Notes: generated by a model from the letters alone, not told the origin. DNA of 64,000 nt from Sulfuricella denitrificans skB26 (GCF_000297055.2 NC_022357.1:2634501-2698500); one strand, 5' to 3'. Numbered from the stretch's first letter, positions 43,427-53,910 are shown. Program-made: numbers and translations.

Positions 43427-43787
43427 AATTTAACAAGAATATGCTATTAATCCAGGCTTGAGGTTTTCAGTGGTCTACCCGAATGCCTTGATGGCCAAGC
43501 ATAATGCGACACGCGCTCTGACACAGCAAAAACAGAGGCACGGATCAGGTTAAATAGGCTTAGTACCCTTTTTTCCGGTAGAGTTCGTAATTACCAAATT
43601 TCAACCGGTTTTGAAATGTCCAGTGGAGTCGGGACGATTCAGCTTTTAGTAGAAAAATAGCCTGTTGCCGTATGACAGCACAACTGCCTTTTCGGGCTGA
43701 AATCTGCCGCCTTGGCCTGTGCAGGAGCTCCCTGAAAAACGTTGCTCTATGATTTTTGGCGAGTGACAGTATGCGAGGAGAAGAGAA
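43427..43787. other. Non-coding region upstream of the PilZ protein gene
   Basis: About 360 bp without a convincing gene. It is somewhat AT-richer than the surroundings. A GCGAGGAGAAGAG ribosome-binding region precedes the GTG start of the PilZ gene. No clear hairpin, tRNA or promoter stands out. Confidence 0.45.
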
Positions 43788-44702
43788 GTGATAAAAACAT
43801 TCCTTGGCAAATCCTTTGGCTCTGAGAGGGCTAAGGAGCCATCATCGGGAAACACCACCCAGACGAGGATCGACCTCGATCAGATCAGGACACTGATCGA
43901 ATTTTTCCCGATCGGGAAAAAACTGCGCTATTACCCCGAGTTCCAGAAGGAAATTGTTTTCGACACATTTGTCATCGCCTACTGCGTGAATGGGAGTTTC
44001 ATCTACTCCGGGGAAGCGATCGATCGCGACTCTCAAGGCTATCCGACGGCGTTCTGTGCAGGGGAAAACGAAGAGCGAATACCCGTTTCCGATCTCAAGC
44101 TGTTTCAGTTGCTCGTTCCGGACACGTCCGACCTTGAGATGAAGCTCGATTATCACCGGCGTGCGCTTATTGGCCGAAAACGGCAATTTAACAAGGGCAA
44201 TTCCATTTCCCTGATATCCAATGCGGGTGCCAAGGGCGTGTCGACTGTAGATACCGTGGTGGCGAAGCAGATCGCACTGCCCGATGGCCCTTACGCGCAT
44301 GCGCAAATGGTCTTGCTGATGCCGGAACTGGATACCCTGGCTGTTACCGATCAACGAAAGAAGGCTCGTGCGAAAATCTGTGCTCCGGTGGCGGTGTCTT
44401 TGCCGGAAGGGAAGTTATCCGGGCCCTGCACGATTTATGATTTATCCGAGAACGCTGTGCGTATCCGTGTGCGTGACCGCGATACAACGATGCCTGTGAT
44501 GCCACGGGGTAGCGAAGTGATCCTTGACATCGATCTCGGTGAAGCGAAACGGCACTACACTATCAAAGGATCGGTAATCCGCAGCTCGCCGGAGACCTGC
44601 GCTATTAAGCTGGAGGGGCTGTTCAAGGACGGAAGGCTACGCAGCTTCGATCCGCTGGACCTTCTGGAGTTGAAGACTGGGTTGCTCAACTACGGCGCGT
44701 GA
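43788..44702 (+). CDS. PilZ domain protein with long N-terminal region
   Basis: A 304-residue soluble protein starting with GTG after a strong GGAG region. The C-terminal part (about 185-290) is a PilZ domain: RxxxR as RKKAR near residue 187 and DLSENAVRIRV near 218, where the usual Gly is Ala. It then resembles a c-di-GMP binder that may have altered affinity. The N-terminal 180 residues (IRTLIEFFPIGKKLRYYPEF, FDTFVIAYCVNGSFIYSGEA) are not recognised; they may be a YcgR-like or sensory fold. It is isolated and flanked by repeats. Confidence 0.75.
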   Translation: MIKTFLGKSFGSERAKEPSSGNTTQTRIDLDQIRTLIEFFPIGKKLRYYPEFQKEIVFDTFVIAYCVNGSFIYSGEAIDRDSQGYPTAFCAGENEERIPVSDLKLFQLLVPDTSDLEMKLDYHRRALIGRKRQFNKGNSISLISNAGAKGVSTVDTVVAKQIALPDGPYAHAQMVLLMPELDTLAVTDQRKKARAKICAPVAVSLPEGKLSGPCTIYDLSENAVRIRVRDRDTTMPVMPRGSEVILDIDLGEAKRHYTIKGSVIRSSPETCAIKLEGLFKDGRLRSFDPLDLLELKTGLLNYGA

Positions 44703-44962
44703 ATCGAGCAGATGTTCGCAGAAGCTTGATGGTTTGATTGCCCTCAGGAACGCGTTCTCAACTGGGAAAGAAGCAACTAAAGAGGTCCGCTTCAATTAAC
44801 CTTTTAGAAAACTCCGGGGTCTTGCATAGCAACAAGAATTTCCCAAACAACCACCCACAACCCCACACAAATATTCGCCTTGACGCCGCTTAAACGTCAA
44901 CTGAAGGCACGTAAAGCAAGCGTGGGAGGATACCCTTCACCCTCGCCACTCAATTTTTGGAT
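44703..44962. other. Non-coding region after the PilZ protein gene
   Basis: About 260 bp without a credible ORF or structured RNA. It runs into a decayed mutM end and then the dynamin gene. Confidence 0.45.
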
Positions 44963-45024
44963 GCCCCAGCTGCCAGAAGTAACGTTGAATACCCACCTTA
45001 GAATATTGATAAATCACGTTGATT
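44963..45024 (+). pseudogene. Fossil of the mutM 3' end
   Basis: The frame reads CPSCQK then stop, matching CPGCQK of intact mutM, and the downstream bases follow those after mutM (43386-43426) with mostly transition differences and one single-base indel. Overall identity is about 70 percent over 61 positions. The upstream part of the gene is not recognisable. Confidence 0.65.
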
Positions 45025-45082
45025 GCGTTGTGTTTTGTGATAAAGTTTAACCCACTTGAATAAATCATCCCCCGGGGGAAAC

Positions 45083-47047
45083 ATGGCACACGATGATCTG
45101 GTCGCGCATTTCGAAGCCTACAGCGCTTGGCGCAGCCGCCTGACTGACAACGTCGGCGACTTTCGCAACTGGCTCAACGAGCAGGAACTGAACGACGCGC
45201 AAACGGATCAGCGCATCCAGCACTTGCTCGACCGACTCCACGACGACAAGCTCAACGTGGCCTTTGTCGCCGAATTCTCGCGCGGCAAATCCGAGCTGAT
45301 CAACGCCATTTTCTTTGCCGATTACGGCCAGCGATTGCTGCCTTCGAGCGCCGGGCGCACCACCATGTGCCCGACCGAACTGATGTACGAGGAAGGTCGC
45401 GAACCCTGCATCCAGTTGCTGCCCATCGAAACCCGTGGCGCCGACACCACCACCACGGAGTACAAGCGCTACCTCGACGAATGGAAAATTCTGCCGCTCG
45501 ACATCGAGTCGAGCGATGCCATGGTCAATGCCTTCCTGCAGGTGAGTCAAACCAAGCGGGTCAGCCTGGATGAAGCCGCACGCTATGGCCTGTATAACGA
45601 AAAAGATGAAAATAACATCGTTACCGTGCATGAAGACGGCACGGTGGACATTCCCTGCTGGCGCCATGCCATCATCAACTTCCCGCATCCGCTGCTGAAG
45701 CAGGGCCTGGTCATCCTCGACACGCCGGGTCTCAACGCCATCGGCACCGAGCCGGAACTGACCCTGAACCTGCTGCCCAACGCTCATGCAGTGTTGTTCA
45801 TTCTCGCCGCCGACACCGGCGTCACCAAGTCCGACATCGAAGTCTGGCGCAATCACATCGGCAACCAGCAGGGGCACCAGAAGGGTCGCCTGGTGGTACT
45901 GAACAAAATCGATGGCCTGTGGGACGAGCTAAAAACTACCGAGGCCATCGAAAGCGAACTCGACAAACAAGTCACCACCAGCGCCAGTCTGCTCGGTATC
46001 AAGCCTGATTATGTCTTCCCTGTTTCCGCACAGAAGGGGTTGCTCGCCAAGATCAATCAGGACGAACCTCTACTCGAAAAAAGCCGTTTGCTGGCGCTGG
46101 AAAAATCGCTCAGCGACGAGCTCATCCCCTCCAAGCAGGAAATCGTCCGGGACAATACCCGAGGTGAAGTCGAGTACATGGAGGAAAACATCCGCTCGAT
46201 TCTGGATGCGCGCCTTGCCGGCGTACGCGAGCAACTGGATGAACTGCTCGGACTGCGCGGCAAGAACGAAGACGTGATCGAGCACATGATGTCCAAAGTG
46301 AAGAAGGACAAGGAGGATTTCGAAAAAGGCCTGCAACGCTTCCAGGCGCTGCGCAGCGTATTCTCCCAGCAGACCAACATCCTGTTCGCTCACCTCGGCA
46401 TGGATGCGCTCAAGACCGAGGTCAAGAAGACCCGTGTCGCCATGGTCGAAGCCAAATTCACCAAGGGCATGCGCGATGCCATGAGCCAATTTTTCAAGGA
46501 CGCCAACGACAACATCGCCCAATCCGCCAGACAGGTCGAAGAAATCAAGGGCATGATGGGCGCGATGTACAGGAAATTCAACGAGGAGCACGGCTTAAGT
46601 CAGACGGCTCCCGCCCAATTCTCGACCCTGAAATATCACAAGGAAATTGCCCGGCTGGAAAAAGCCTACAACGAGCACTTCAACACCGTGCTCAACATGC
46701 TGACTCACGAAAAATTTTCCATCACCACGAAATTTTTCGAAACCTTGGCGAACCGGGTGGTGCATGTATACGAAGTCGCAAACAAGGATGTGGAAAACTG
46801 GCTGAAGGCGATCATGGCACCGATGGAAACCCAGGTACGCGAGCATCAACTCCATTTGCGCCGCCGCCTGGAAAGCATCAAACGCATCCACAAGGCAACC
46901 GACACACTGGAGGACCGTATTTCCGAACTGCAATACATGGAAGGCGGTATCCTCCAGCAGTTGCAGGATTTGTCCTTGCTGCAGCAGCAGATTGCCAACT
47001 CGCTTGCCTACGAGCAAGAAACACAGCCCGTTGCGGCAAGCGCCTGA
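45083..47047 (+). CDS. Bacterial dynamin-family GTPase
   Basis: A 654-residue protein with an N-terminal dynamin-type GTPase domain and a helical remainder. The P-loop is AEFSRGKSELINAIFF (a shortened form of the GxxxxGKS motif), switch II is VILDTPGLNAIG, and the G4 motif is LNKIDGLWDE. After about residue 330 it is mostly coiled coil, without an evident membrane segment. Bacterial dynamins act in membrane remodelling or repair. Start ATG 45083 (MAHDDLVAHF) follows a GGGGG sequence; a GTG frame from 45056 is less likely. A bidirectional terminator lies 15 bp after the stop. Confidence 0.85.
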   Translation: MAHDDLVAHFEAYSAWRSRLTDNVGDFRNWLNEQELNDAQTDQRIQHLLDRLHDDKLNVAFVAEFSRGKSELINAIFFADYGQRLLPSSAGRTTMCPTELMYEEGREPCIQLLPIETRGADTTTTEYKRYLDEWKILPLDIESSDAMVNAFLQVSQTKRVSLDEAARYGLYNEKDENNIVTVHEDGTVDIPCWRHAIINFPHPLLKQGLVILDTPGLNAIGTEPELTLNLLPNAHAVLFILAADTGVTKSDIEVWRNHIGNQQGHQKGRLVVLNKIDGLWDELKTTEAIESELDKQVTTSASLLGIKPDYVFPVSAQKGLLAKINQDEPLLEKSRLLALEKSLSDELIPSKQEIVRDNTRGEVEYMEENIRSILDARLAGVREQLDELLGLRGKNEDVIEHMMSKVKKDKEDFEKGLQRFQALRSVFSQQTNILFAHLGMDALKTEVKKTRVAMVEAKFTKGMRDAMSQFFKDANDNIAQSARQVEEIKGMMGAMYRKFNEEHGLSQTAPAQFSTLKYHKEIARLEKAYNEHFNTVLNMLTHEKFSITTKFFETLANRVVHVYEVANKDVENWLKAIMAPMETQVREHQLHLRRRLESIKRIHKATDTLEDRISELQYMEGGILQQLQDLSLLQQQIANSLAYEQETQPVAASA

Positions 47048-47061
47048 AATTTCAGCCAAAT

Positions 47062-47099
47062 AAAAAACGGCGACATGGACTCCATGTCGCCGTTTTTTT
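47062..47099. terminator. Bidirectional Rho-independent terminator
   Basis: CGGCGACATGG (47068-47078) and CCATGTCGCCG (47082-47092) form a perfect 11-bp stem with a 3-nt loop. A6 precedes and T7 follows, so it works on both strands, for the dynamin gene and the convergent ferredoxin gene. Confidence 0.95.
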
Positions 47100-47118
47100 A
47101 TCCAGACCCAGGTTTGGT

Positions 47119-48426
<1,308 letters not shown>

Positions 48427-48429
48427 GGA

Positions 48430-49746
48430 CTATTTCGCCTCGTCCGCACCGACGACCACGGTCGCCATGTTATCCGGCTGGATGCGGCGGGTAAAAGCAT
48501 CCCTGATTTGGGCAACCGTCACTTTTTCAACATTGCCGGAAAAGTCATCCAGATAGGAAAGTGGCAGCCGGTAAAACCCGATTACAGCCAGGTAATCGAG
48601 GATTTTTTTATTGCTGTCCAATCGCAACGGAAAGCCCCCCACGATATTTTGCCTGGCCTTCTTCAGCTCGTCCTCAGTTGGCCCTTTGGCTATGAAATCC
48701 CGCAAGGTTTTGCGCACTACGACCAGCGCCTCTTCGGCTTGCTCACGCTTGGTCTGCAGGCCAATCTGGAACGGCCCGCTTTGCTGCAACGGCAGAAAAT
48801 AGCTATAGACGCTGTATACCAGTCCGCGCTTTTGCCTGACTTCCTCGATCAAACGCGAGGCGAAGCCGCCCCCGCCCAGGATGTAGTTGCCGACATAAAG
48901 CGGGAAATAATCTGGGTCTGTGCGCGTCATGCCCGGCTGCCCGATGAGAATATGGCTCTGCGTGGCGGGATGGGCTATTTTACGAGTTTCCCCCATGGAC
49001 ATGGCCACCACTGGCAAGGACTGCAGCTCGCCTTCAGCCCGCGGCAAAGCCGCTGTTAGCTGAGCGGCAATTTCTCTGGCCTGAGCCGGAGTAACATCGC
49101 CGATCACGGCAACAACTGCCTCATCAGCGCGATAATGCGCGCGGTAGAAACCAACCAGATCCTCGCGTCGCAGTGCGGCGATCGATTCCGGCTCAACCAT
49201 GGAGGATAGCGCATAAGGATGGGTTCCATAGATCATAGAATTGAACAACCTCCCAGCGATGAAGTCCGGTTGGGTCTTGGCTTCCTTGAGTTCAGCGATG
49301 GATCGGGTTTTCTCCCGCGCCAGCACCGCCTCAGGGAAAGCCGGGAATTGCAGCGACTTGGCCATGATCTCCAAAGCCTGGCCGCGCTCCCGCTCGCCAC
49401 TCAAAGTGCGCAGGCGCAGTCCGGCTCGATCCTGATCGAAACTGCCACCCAGGCTGGCACCGATATCGGCCATTCGACGGGAAATCTCTTCCTCGGTCAT
49501 CCCTCCAGCGCCCAGGGTAAGCAGATGATGCGTCATGCTCGCCAGGCCCGGGCTGGACTTGTCATCCCGGCTGTCACCGGCAGGAAACTCGACGCTGACA
49601 TCCAGCAACGGCAGGTCGTGGTTCTCGATGAAAATCACACGCACGCCATTGTCCATCCGCCAATGCTGAATCGGCAATGCCGCTTGGGCGGCGGTGGCAA
49701 CGAGCAGCAGACCAGCAAAAACCAACTCCATGAATTTAATGTGCAT
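48430..49746 (-). CDS. M16-family peptidase-like protein, non-catalytic subunit
   Basis: A 438-residue exported M16 protein (leader MHIKFMELVFAGLLLVATAA). The M16 fold is clear (NGVRVIFIENHDLPLLDVSV, EEISRRMADIGASLGG, GAGGMTEEE, and RLIEEVRQKRGLVYSVYSYF), but the zinc motif HxxEH is replaced by THHLLTLGA. It is therefore probably the inactive partner of the adjacent active subunit, as in processing-peptidase pairs. It overlaps that gene by 11 bp and has GGGAGG before the ATG. Confidence 0.88.
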   Translation of the reverse strand: MHIKFMELVFAGLLLVATAAQAALPIQHWRMDNGVRVIFIENHDLPLLDVSVEFPAGDSRDDKSSPGLASMTHHLLTLGAGGMTEEEISRRMADIGASLGGSFDQDRAGLRLRTLSGERERGQALEIMAKSLQFPAFPEAVLAREKTRSIAELKEAKTQPDFIAGRLFNSMIYGTHPYALSSMVEPESIAALRREDLVGFYRAHYRADEAVVAVIGDVTPAQAREIAAQLTAALPRAEGELQSLPVVAMSMGETRKIAHPATQSHILIGQPGMTRTDPDYFPLYVGNYILGGGGFASRLIEEVRQKRGLVYSVYSYFLPLQQSGPFQIGLQTKREQAEEALVVVRKTLRDFIAKGPTEDELKKARQNIVGGFPLRLDSNKKILDYLAVIGFYRLPLSYLDDFSGNVEKVTVAQIRDAFTRRIQPDNMATVVVGADEAK

Positions 49747-51112
49747 GACGTCCTCCCGAAACAGGTTTCACCGGCTTCACGCCATCCATCGGTTGCGGGT
49801 CGAGCACCGCCACGGTAAGGCGGTCGTCGATCAGGTACTTGCGCGCCACCTCCTGCACTTGACCGGCGGTGACCACCTTGAGTTTCTCAAGGCGCGTTTC
49901 CAGCGTGTTCAGAGGCAGTCCAGCTGTTTCCACCTCGCCGATCAGCATCGCCTGGTAGAACATCGAATCGCGCTGATAGACCTGAGCTGCGATCACTTGT
50001 GCCTTGACACGCTGCAGCTCCTCCTCGGTCACCCCATCCCGTTTGATCTTCTCAATCTGCTCGCGGATTGCCGTTTCCAGTTCGGCAACACTCTTGCCCT
50101 CGGCGGGGGCTCCGTCCAGGATGAACGTCGAAGGTCCGCGCGAAATCAGGTCATACCCGGCCCCGGTCGACACCGCAACCTGCTGCTCCCGCACCAGCGC
50201 CTGATTGAGTCGCGCCGAGGCATGGCCGTCCAGCACGCCTGCCAGCACCTCCAGCGAGTAAGGCTCGTGGTCGTTAACCGGATCTCGCAGGGAGGGCGTG
50301 TGGTAGCTCATGGCAAGATAGGGCAGCTTGGCGGGGGCTTTAACGGTCACACGCTTGATGCCGCGCTGATCTGGTTCGGCCTGGGGTTTGCGCTGGGGCA
50401 GGGCAACCGGACGAATTTTGCCGAAATAACGCTTGGCCAGTTTCAGCACCTCCTGAGGTTTGACGTCTCCCACTACCACCAACGTGGCATTGTTTGGCGC
50501 ATACCAGCGACGATACCAATCCCTGGCATCGTCTGCTGTCATGTTTTCCAGATCATTCATCCAGCCGATGATCGGGTGATGGTAAGGATGAGCCTCGTAG
50601 GCTGCCGCCATCAGTGTTTCATAGACCAGCGCCTGCGGTTTGTCTTCTGTGCGCATTCGCCGCTCCTCCATCACCACCTTGATCTCTTTCGCAAACTCCT
50701 GCGGCAAAAGTACCAGGTTATGCATCCGGTCGGCTTCCAGTTTCAATGAAAGCTCCAGCTTCGATTTTTGTAGCTGCTCAAAATAGGCCGTGTGATCACG
50801 GCTGGTGAAAGCGTTTTCCCGTCCGCCAGCCGCCGCGACAATCTTCGAGAACTCACCGGCAGGGACCGCCTTGGTTCCCTTGAACATCATGTGTTCCAGG
50901 ACGTGCGCCACGCCGGTCGTGCCATTGAACTCATCCATGCTACCGGCGCGATACCATACTTGCGAAACCACCACTGGCGCACGATGGTCTTCCTTGACGA
51001 TCACCTTCATGCCATTGGCCAGCTTGTATTCATGGACAGTCGCCATGGCCTGGAACGGTAATATCGCCGCCAGCAACCAGATGCACCGGATCAATGTTTT
51101 TTTACGCTGCAC
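49736..51112 (-). CDS. M16-family zinc peptidase, catalytic subunit
   Basis: A 458-residue exported insulinase-family peptidase. The zinc motif is HVLEHMMFKGT with the distal Glu in ENAFTSRDHTAYFEQL. The C-terminal M16 domain includes LAMSYHTPSLRDP and EVARKYLIDDRLTVAVL. I chose the GTG start at 51112 because AGGAGG lies just upstream and the protein then begins with a signal peptide (MQRKKTLIRCIWLLAAILPF if Val is replaced by Met); the frame from 51322 crosses the divergent ftsY start. The two M16 proteins likely form a heterodimer in the periplasm. Confidence 0.9.
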   Translation of the reverse strand: MQRKKTLIRCIWLLAAILPFQAMATVHEYKLANGMKVIVKEDHRAPVVVSQVWYRAGSMDEFNGTTGVAHVLEHMMFKGTKAVPAGEFSKIVAAAGGRENAFTSRDHTAYFEQLQKSKLELSLKLEADRMHNLVLLPQEFAKEIKVVMEERRMRTEDKPQALVYETLMAAAYEAHPYHHPIIGWMNDLENMTADDARDWYRRWYAPNNATLVVVGDVKPQEVLKLAKRYFGKIRPVALPQRKPQAEPDQRGIKRVTVKAPAKLPYLAMSYHTPSLRDPVNDHEPYSLEVLAGVLDGHASARLNQALVREQQVAVSTGAGYDLISRGPSTFILDGAPAEGKSVAELETAIREQIEKIKRDGVTEEELQRVKAQVIAAQVYQRDSMFYQAMLIGEVETAGLPLNTLETRLEKLKVVTAGQVQEVARKYLIDDRLTVAVLDPQPMDGVKPVKPVSGGRHAH

Positions 51113-51179
51113 AAAACCTCCTAATCGCCTAAAATGACGAAGTTGTGAATTATAGCCTACCTTGAGACCACCATCCCCC

Positions 51180-52139
51180 ATGCTAAGTTTCTTCAAATCC
51201 GACAAGAAAGCCGATGAAAGCCTGGAACAGCCCCAAGGCTGGGCGGCCAGACTGAAACAAGGGTTAGCCAAAACCCGGGACATCCTGAATACGCCGGTTT
51301 CCGGTCTGTTCGCCGGCGGCAAGATCGACGAGGCGTTTTACGAGGAGCTAGAAACCGTCCTGCTTTCCGCCGATGTCGGTGTCTCCGCCACCCAATACCT
51401 GCTCGATGACCTGAGAAGCCGCGTCAAGCGCGACAAGCTGGATGATGCGGCGCAACTCAAGCAGGCTTTGCGCGATGGCCTACAGACCTTGCTCACCCCG
51501 TTGGAGTCGCCGCTATCCCTGTCCGGCCACAAACCCTACGTCATCATGATGACAGGCGTTAACGGCGCCGGCAAAACCACCACCATCGGCAAGCTGGCCA
51601 AATATTTTCAGGCCCAGGGAAAATCGGTGTTGCTCGCCGCCGGCGACACCTTCCGCGCTGCAGCGCGCGAACAACTGCAGGTATGGGGAGAACGCAACAA
51701 TGTCACGGTCATCACCCAGGAAGGCCAGGACTCCGCTGCCGTGATCTTCGACGCGATCCAGGCAGCGCGCGCGCGCGGCATCGACATCGTGCTGGCAGAC
51801 ACCGCCGGACGACTGCCCACCCAGTTGCACCTGATGGAAGAACTAAGAAAGATCAAGCGCGTCATCGCCAAGGCCGAACCGGGCGCACCCCACGAAACCA
51901 TCCTGGTGCTCGACGCCAACACCGGCCAGAACGCCATCGCCCAGGTCAAATCCTTCGACGATGCACTACAGGTGTCCGGGCTGGTCCTGACCAAGCTCGA
52001 CGGCACAGCCAGGGGCGGCGTCATCGCCGCTATCGCCAAGACCCGCCCGATCCCGGTGAGGTTCATCGGCGTCGGCGAGCAACTTGATGATCTGCGACCC
52101 TTTGTCGCCAAGGAATTTGTTGAGGCACTGTTTGAATGA
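51180..52139 (+). CDS. ftsY: Signal recognition particle receptor FtsY
   Basis: A 319-residue SRP GTPase that docks ribosomes at the membrane. Motifs are GVNGAGKTTTIGKLAKYF (G1), DTFRAAAREQL (G2), DTAGRLPTQLHLMEEL (G3), TKLDGTARGG (G4) and GVGEQLDDLRPF. It has only a short charged N-terminus (MLSFFKSDKKADESLEQPQ) instead of the long acidic A domain of E. coli, which is common in this class. It overlaps ftsE by four bases; ftsY-ftsE-ftsX is the normal order. Confidence 0.97.
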   Translation: MLSFFKSDKKADESLEQPQGWAARLKQGLAKTRDILNTPVSGLFAGGKIDEAFYEELETVLLSADVGVSATQYLLDDLRSRVKRDKLDDAAQLKQALRDGLQTLLTPLESPLSLSGHKPYVIMMTGVNGAGKTTTIGKLAKYFQAQGKSVLLAAGDTFRAAAREQLQVWGERNNVTVITQEGQDSAAVIFDAIQAARARGIDIVLADTAGRLPTQLHLMEELRKIKRVIAKAEPGAPHETILVLDANTGQNAIAQVKSFDDALQVSGLVLTKLDGTARGGVIAAIAKTRPIPVRFIGVGEQLDDLRPFVAKEFVEALFE

Positions 52140-52786
52140 TTTCTTTCAGCCAGGTTTACAAACGCTACCCAGGCGGCCATGAGGCACTGAAAAACCTCAG
52201 CTTCACCATCGAAGCCGGCGAAATGGCCTTCATCACCGGGCCAACTGGCGCCGGCAAGAGTACCTTGCTGAAACTGGTGGCCGCAATCGAGAAACCCTCA
52301 TCCGGCAGCGTGGTGGTAAGCGGCCAGAACATCGGCAAGCTGCGCCGCAGCGCCGTACCCTACCTGCGCCGAAACTTCGGCCTAGTCTTCCAGGATCACA
52401 AACTGCTCTATGACCGCAACGTGCTGGAAAACGTCATCCTGCCGCTGGATATTGCCGGCCTGCCTCGCGCCGAAGGCATGAAGCGCGCCCGCGCCGCACT
52501 CGACAAGGTGAAATTGCTGGGACTGGAAAAGGCGAGCCCGATTTCCCTTTCCGGTGGCGAACAGCAGCGCCTGTGCGTGGCTCGGGCGATCGTTAACCGC
52601 CCGACCATCGTGCTGGCCGACGAGCCTACCGGCAACCTTGACGCCGAATATGCCGGCGAAATCATGGAAATGTTCAAATCCTTCAACCAGGTTGGCGTCA
52701 CGCTTTTGATCGCCACCCATGACGAATCGCTAATCACACGCTACAGCAGCCGGGTGTTACACCTGAAGCAGGGGGAGCTATCATGA
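52136..52786 (+). CDS. ftsE: Cell-division ATP-binding protein FtsE
   Basis: A 216-residue ABC ATPase that, with FtsX, couples septal cell-wall hydrolysis to division. Walker A is GPTGAGKSTLLKLV, the signature motif SLSGGEQQRLCVARA, and Walker B IVLADEPTGNLD. The FtsE-specific NFGLVFQDHKLLYDRNVLEN segment is present. It overlaps ftsY and ftsX by four bases each. Confidence 0.97.
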   Translation: MISFSQVYKRYPGGHEALKNLSFTIEAGEMAFITGPTGAGKSTLLKLVAAIEKPSSGSVVVSGQNIGKLRRSAVPYLRRNFGLVFQDHKLLYDRNVLENVILPLDIAGLPRAEGMKRARAALDKVKLLGLEKASPISLSGGEQQRLCVARAIVNRPTIVLADEPTGNLDAEYAGEIMEMFKSFNQVGVTLLIATHDESLITRYSSRVLHLKQGELS

Positions 52787-53691
52787 ACTGGCTCAGCCAA
52801 CACCGCCTCGCCTTGGGTCTGATCCTCGGCCGCTTCGTTCGTGCGCCTTTTTCCAGCTTGCTCGCCATGATGGTCTTTGGCGTCACGCTCAGCTTGCCGC
52901 TTGGCCTTTATACGCTGATCGAAAACGTCAAGGCAGTTGCCGACAACGTCAGCCTGGAACCCCAGATCACCGTGTTCATGTCCGTTGGCGCCGATGCCGG
53001 CAGCACCCGACAAGTCGAGTCGCGACTGAAGGAACTCAATACCATCAAGCAATTCCGCTTCATCCCGCGCGACCGTGCTTTGCAGGAACTGCTGCAAAGC
53101 ACGGGGCTGGTGGACGTAGCGGCGGGGCTGGAGCGGAACCCGCTGCCGGACGCTTTCGTGATCGAACCCAAAAACATCAATCCTGGTGAGCTTGAAAAGC
53201 TGCGCAAGGATCTAACCAAGTTACCTAAAGTAGACAAGGTATTGCTGGATACGGCCTGGGCAGAACGACTTAACGCCATGGTACGCCTTGGCCGCGATGT
53301 CACCCTGATTCTTGCCATCCTGCTCGGTTTTGCCCTGGTAGTGATTACCAGCAATACCATCCGTCTGCAAATTCTGTCACAGCGTGAAGAAATTGAGGTC
53401 AGCACGCTAATCGGCGCGACCGACGCTTTTATCCGCCGCCCCTTCCTCTACCATGGTGCGCTGCAGGGCTTGGGCGGTGGCATCGCTGCCTGGCTCATCG
53501 TCAGTCTTGGCCTGCAACTGCTCAATGTGGGCATAGCCGACCTAGCGAAACTCTACACCACCCAATTTCGCCTGCTTCCACTGGATTCGGTCGATATTCT
53601 CAGCCTGCTGCTGTTTTCCTCTCTGCTCGGCTGGCTCGGTGCGTTTCTGGCGGTAGGAAGGCATTTGCGCCGGATCGAGCCCAGAGCATAA
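52783..53691 (+). CDS. ftsX: Cell-division permease FtsX
   Basis: A 302-residue membrane protein with four helices: one near residue 25, then a periplasmic loop (about 60-165) and three more (about 172-195, 220-245 and 270-290). Typical features are LPLGLYTLIENVKAVADNVS, SQREEIEVSTLIGATDAFIRRPFLYHGALQG and a C-terminal LGAFLAVGRHLRRIEP. It partners FtsE and activates amidases through its loop. Confidence 0.96.
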   Translation: MNWLSQHRLALGLILGRFVRAPFSSLLAMMVFGVTLSLPLGLYTLIENVKAVADNVSLEPQITVFMSVGADAGSTRQVESRLKELNTIKQFRFIPRDRALQELLQSTGLVDVAAGLERNPLPDAFVIEPKNINPGELEKLRKDLTKLPKVDKVLLDTAWAERLNAMVRLGRDVTLILAILLGFALVVITSNTIRLQILSQREEIEVSTLIGATDAFIRRPFLYHGALQGLGGGIAAWLIVSLGLQLLNVGIADLAKLYTTQFRLLPLDSVDILSLLLFSSLLGWLGAFLAVGRHLRRIEPRA

Positions 53692-53777
53692 GTTCCATGC
53701 CTCAAGTCTGAGAGTCGAGTTGCAGACTACTTTTGCTAACGTCAAATCAGTTCTGACCCACTTTTTTAATATAATTA

Positions 53778-53807
53778 TTGACTAATATAGTCGTGAGTTA
53801 GTATAGT
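53778..53807 (+). promoter_or_regulatory. Candidate upstream sigma-70 promoter of rpoH
   Basis: TTGACT (53778-53783) and TATAGT (53802-53807) are separated by 18 bp in an AT-rich tract about 130 bp upstream of rpoH. It may give a second, HrcA-independent transcript. This is a motif match only. Confidence 0.4.
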
Positions 53808-53880
53808 TGACAATATTACTCGGATATTTCTGCCGCACGAGGGAATGCGCTGAATTTTTCCAACGAACTTTTTCGACTAT

Positions 53881-53910
53881 TTGGCACTCTCATTCCCCGA
53901 GTGCTAGAAT
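53881..53910 (+). promoter_or_regulatory. CIRCE operator overlapping the rpoH promoter
   Basis: TTGGCACTC (53881-53889), nine bases, then GAGTGCTAG (53899-53907): 16 of 18 bases match the CIRCE consensus TTAGCACTC-N9-GAGTGCTAA, the binding site of the HrcA heat-shock repressor. The same bases carry a sigma-70-type promoter, TTGGCA (53881-53886), 18 bp, TAGAAT (53905-53910). HrcA bound here would block the promoter. hrcA itself is not in the window. Confidence 0.88.
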
